Part shown: one piece after another, positions 6,415 through 8,514 of the stretch
How positions within the stretch are numbered: position 1 is the first letter of the stretch
Layout: each line of letters starts with the position of its first letter
NCBI GenBank assembly: GCA_031293105.1
Contig: JAUMSA010000104.1
Location: 1-8,514 of the forward strand
Source of the DNA: Butyricicoccus sp.
Lineage (GTDB): Bacteria; Bacillota; Clostridia; Oscillospirales; Butyricicoccaceae
Length of the DNA stretch: 8,514 bases
Direction: 5' to 3'
The notes under the pieces: generated by a model
Told to the model about the DNA's origin: nothing
Database searches by the model: none
The model's input: only the letters and a program-made list of their open reading frames with translations
Position numbers and translations under genes: made by a program

Positions 6415-8358
6415 TTGAAAGGTAAAATGAAAGGCTTTGGCCTTTACGTTTTGATCCTGCTGGTGCTGCTCGCAGCCGCGACCGCAGCGCTCAGTCGGGA
6501 GCAAAAGACCACCCAGGTCGTTTACTCAGATGTCCTCAATTACTTTAACAACGAGGAAGTCACCGAGTTTTCGATCGACGACAACGTACTGCATGCAACG
6601 CTCAAAAACGGTCGGCAGATCCAGTATACCATCGCAGATCTCAACTGGTTCTACTATGACTTGGGTGATACCATCCTCGAGCAGCAGCAGGACGGCATCC
6701 TCAAAAAGATCGATTACACCACCCGCGAAATCCCGTGGTGGATGGGTATGGTGCCGTATGTCATCATCATTGTGCTCATGGGCTTGTTCTGGTACTTTAT
6801 GATGAACAAGCAGGAGGGCGGCGGACGCGGGCCGATGCAGTTCGGCCGTGCGCGCGCCAAGCTTGCACAGGATGACAAGCGCAAGGTGACGTTCCAGGAC
6901 GTCGCCGGTGCCGATGAGGAAAAGGCAGAACTCCAGGAGATCGTCGAGTTCCTCAAGAACCCGCAGAAGTTTGTCCAGCTGGGCGCGCGTATCCCCAAGG
7001 GCGTGCTGCTGGTCGGCCCTCCGGGTACCGGTAAAACGCTGATCGCCAAGGCGGTCGCCGGTGAGGCCGGTGTACCGTTCCTGTCCATCTCTGGTTCGGA
7101 CTTCGTCGAACTGTATGTCGGTGTCGGCGCATCCCGTGTGCGTGACCTGTTCGAGCAGGCCAAGAAGAATTCGCCCGCTATCGTCTTCATCGATGAGATC
7201 GACGCCGTTGGCCGTCAGCGCGGCGCAGGCCTGGGCGGCGGTCACGATGAACGTGAACAGACCCTCAACCAGTTGCTCGTCGAGATGGACGGCTTCGGTG
7301 CAAACGAAGGCGTCATCATCATCGCGGCGACCAACCGCCCGGATATCCTCGACCGTGCGCTGCTGCGTCCTGGCCGTTTTGACCGCCAGGTTTATGTCGG
7401 TGCGCCCGATGTCAAGGGCCGTGAGCAGATTCTTAAGGTGCATGCGCGCAACAAGCAGTTTGACCCGGACGTCAACTTTGACTCGATTGCCAAGGGCACG
7501 GTCGGCATGACCGGTGCAGACCTGGAAAACCTGCTCAATGAGGCCGCTCTGCTGGCAGCCCGCCGGAATAAGAAGCTCATCACTAACGATGAGATCGAGG
7601 ACGCGCTGCTCAAGGTCGAAATGGGCCCGGAAAAGAAGAGCCGGGTGGTCAGCGACAAGAAAAAGCGCATCGTAGCCTATCACGAGGCCGGTCATGCGGT
7701 ATCCCATCACGCGATGGGCACGCTCGACCCGATTCACTATATCACCATCATTCCGCGCGGCGGCGCAGGTGGCTTTACCATGTGGCGTCCGCAGGAAGAA
7801 GGCGGCTTGGAAACCAAGACGTACTTTGAGGACAGCATCGTGACCGCGCTCGGTGGCCGTGTCGCTGAAAAGCTGATCTTTGACGAGATCACCACCGGTG
7901 CCGCCGGGGATATCCGGCAGGCGACCGCGATGGCGCGCGCCATGGTCGTCAACTACGGCATGAGCGACAAGATCGGCGCCGTCGATTACGGCGACAGCGG
8001 TGAGGTCTTCATCGGCCGTGATTTCGGTGCGACCCACAGCTATTCGGAAACCAAGGCAGCCGAGATCGATGCCGAAGTACATCGCATCATCCAGGAAGCC
8101 TATGACCGCTGCACCAAGATCTTGACCGATCATGATAAGCAGCTGCATGATGTAGCCGAATATCTGCTGCGCAACGAAACCATGGACGGCGAAACCTTTG
8201 TCAAGGTATTCAACGGCGAAGAAGTGCCGGATAAGATCGAGTCGGCAGCAACCGAAGAAGAGCTGAACCATACGCCCGCGGGCGTAGACGATCAGCCGGC
8301 TGCCCAAGTCGAAGCGCCCAAAACCGAGCCATCGGATGAGGACGGCAAAACCGAATAA
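6415..8358 (+). CDS. ftsH: ATP-dependent zinc metalloprotease FtsH
   Basis: Membrane-bound hexameric AAA+ protease that extracts and degrades damaged membrane proteins and short-lived regulators. The TTG start at 6415 gives 647 residues, within the family range. TM1 is at about 9-26, an extracytoplasmic stretch of about 80 residues follows, and TM2 is at about 108-130. The AAA domain has Walker A (GPPGTGKT, 201-208, K207), a pore motif YVG (234-236), Walker B (FIDEID, D260/E261) and the second region of homology (NRPDILDRALLRPGR, arginine fingers R318 and R321). The M41 domain has HEAGH (423-427, E424 catalytic) and the third zinc ligand D499 in GAAGDIRQAT. The last 45 or so residues form an acidic, low-complexity tail, commonly variable in FtsH. 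Two small departures: Tyr at the pore aromatic, where Phe is usual, and Arg314 where LDPAL normally has Pro. Both look tolerable. It ends the run, just before a strong terminator. Confidence 0.97.
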   Translation: MKGKMKGFGLYVLILLVLLAAATAALSREQKTTQVVYSDVLNYFNNEEVTEFSIDDNVLHATLKNGRQIQYTIADLNWFYYDLGDTILEQQQDGILKKIDYTTREIPWWMGMVPYVIIIVLMGLFWYFMMNKQEGGGRGPMQFGRARAKLAQDDKRKVTFQDVAGADEEKAELQEIVEFLKNPQKFVQLGARIPKGVLLVGPPGTGKTLIAKAVAGEAGVPFLSISGSDFVELYVGVGASRVRDLFEQAKKNSPAIVFIDEIDAVGRQRGAGLGGGHDEREQTLNQLLVEMDGFGANEGVIIIAATNRPDILDRALLRPGRFDRQVYVGAPDVKGREQILKVHARNKQFDPDVNFDSIAKGTVGMTGADLENLLNEAALLAARRNKKLITNDEIEDALLKVEMGPEKKSRVVSDKKKRIVAYHEAGHAVSHHAMGTLDPIHYITIIPRGGAGGFTMWRPQEEGGLETKTYFEDSIVTALGGRVAEKLIFDEITTGAAGDIRQATAMARAMVVNYGMSDKIGAVDYGDSGEVFIGRDFGATHSYSETKAAEIDAEVHRIIQEAYDRCTKILTDHDKQLHDVAEYLLRNETMDGETFVKVFNGEEVPDKIESAATEEELNHTPAGVDDQPAAQVEAPKTEPSDEDGKTE

Positions 8359-8361
8359 ATC

Positions 8362-8395
8362 AAAAAAAACTCCACGAATTTTCGTGGAGTTTTTT
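8362..8395 (+). terminator. Strong, probably bidirectional terminator after ftsH
   Basis: ACTCCACGAA (8369-8378) pairs perfectly with TTCGTGGAGT (8381-8390). The innermost A-T pairs probably open to form the loop. Six T follow (8390-8395) and a run of eight A precedes (8362-8369), so it could also stop leftward transcription. It starts 4 bases after the ftsH stop and separates the operon from the next promoter. Confidence 0.93.
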
Positions 8396-8403
8396 GTGCC
8401 CCG

Positions 8404-8427
8404 AAATGTTAAAACTATTTGACATTT
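8404..8427. promoter_or_regulatory. Putative operator 1 (24-bp inverted repeat over the -35)
   Basis: AAATGTTAAA (8404-8413), a 4-base spacer and TTTGACATTT (8418-8427); the arms are complementary at 9 of 10 positions. The right arm contains the whole -35 hexamer TTGACA, so a bound dimer would block RNA polymerase. The family of the binding protein cannot be told from the site. Confidence 0.55.
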
Positions 8428-8447
8428 TGCAACGGGGATGCTAGAAT
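8419..8447 (+). promoter_or_regulatory. Near-consensus sigma-A promoter
   Basis: TTGACA (8419-8424), a 17-base spacer and TAGAAT (8442-8447), with TGC before the -10 (extended form). The expected start of transcription is near 8454, about 40 bases before the partial gene at 8495. This is the best promoter in the window, and it is bracketed by two operator-like repeats, as expected for a strong but repressed unit. Confidence 0.87.
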
Positions 8448-8449
8448 GA

Positions 8450-8473
8450 AAATGTAAAAAGGGTTTAACATTT
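8450..8473. promoter_or_regulatory. Putative operator 2 (24-bp inverted repeat over the transcription start)
   Basis: AAATGTAAAA (8450-8459), a 4-base spacer and TTTAACATTT (8464-8473); arms complementary at 9 of 10. It has the same architecture and nearly the same sequence as operator 1, 46 bases downstream, and covers the expected start of transcription. In the transcript it could also fold as a weak AU hairpin. Confidence 0.55.
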
Positions 8474-8494
8474 TAAGAAACGAGGTGACGCGGT

Positions 8495-8514
8495 ATGAAC
8501 GCAAAATTATATAT
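8495..8514 (+). CDS. Start of an unidentified gene, cut by the window edge
   Basis: ATG at 8495 opens MNAKLY and runs off the window. GAGGTG (8482-8487) is 7 bases upstream, and the strong promoter at 8419-8447 points into it. Six residues are too few to name a family. The paired operators suggest a repressor-controlled gene, perhaps an autoregulated regulator or a transporter, but that is inference. Confidence 0.6.

Noticed and set aside
6526..8307. Long minus-strand open frame (593 codons) opposite ftsH
   Set aside because: It mirrors the strongly conserved FtsH frame. Its translation shows no coherent domain and it has no promoter or ribosome site.
8404..8427. Rex-type redox operator
   Set aside because: Half-sites resemble Rex (TGTTAA/TTAACA), but the gap is 6 rather than 4 bases in both copies, so the label would be overreach.
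1..8514. CRISPR array, tRNA/rRNA gene, insertion sequence, riboswitch or DnaA-box cluster
   Set aside because: I saw no regularly spaced repeats, no cloverleaf-like segment, no transposase frame, no recognisable riboswitch core and no cluster of TTATCCACA-like boxes. Intergenic space is too small for most of these.

Overview
The window is a compact housekeeping segment from a Gram-positive bacterium of the Firmicutes (Bacillota), most likely a GC-rich gut-type clostridium (Oscillospirales/Butyricicoccaceae-like; the family is a guess). The grounds are the c-di-AMP phosphodiesterase gdpP next to rplI and dnaB, the tilS-hpt-ftsH cluster typical of Firmicutes, strong AGGAGG-type ribosome binding sites, GTG/TTG starts, sigma-A-like promoters with extended -10 elements, and coding DNA whose G+C looks to be in the high fifties. 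No mobile element, CRISPR array, rRNA or tRNA gene is visible.

Layout. A small glyoxalase I-like gene lies on the minus strand at the left edge (12-383). A 172-base divergent intergenic region follows, with a good rightward promoter, a weaker leftward one and a 12-bp palindrome between them. Rightward from there run gdpP (556-2559), rplI (2603-3049), an intrinsic terminator (3063-3104), dnaB (3124-4455), tilS (4448-5788, overlapping dnaB by 8 bases), hpt (5793-6332) and ftsH (6415-8358). A strong terminator at 8362-8395 closes the run. After it comes a textbook promoter (TTGACA, 17 bases, TAGAAT) bracketed by two near-identical 24-bp inverted repeats, leading to the first codons of a gene cut by the window edge (8495 onward).

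How the genes work together. Two conserved Firmicute blocks, gdpP-rplI-dnaB and tilS-hpt-ftsH, are joined into one co-directional run. It combines second-messenger turnover (c-di-AMP), a ribosomal protein, the replicative helicase, tRNA-Ile decoding fidelity, purine salvage and membrane protein quality control. The terminator after rplI probably lowers read-through into dnaB. The dnaB/tilS overlap and the 4-base tilS/hpt gap point to translational coupling. An AT-rich island late in tilS carries a candidate internal promoter for hpt-ftsH. The first and last intergenic regions show the clearest regulatory structure.

I found no convincing undescribed biological system. The most interesting unexplained signal is the duplicated operator around the last promoter (8404-8473), which probably marks a tightly repressed gene lying mostly outside the window.
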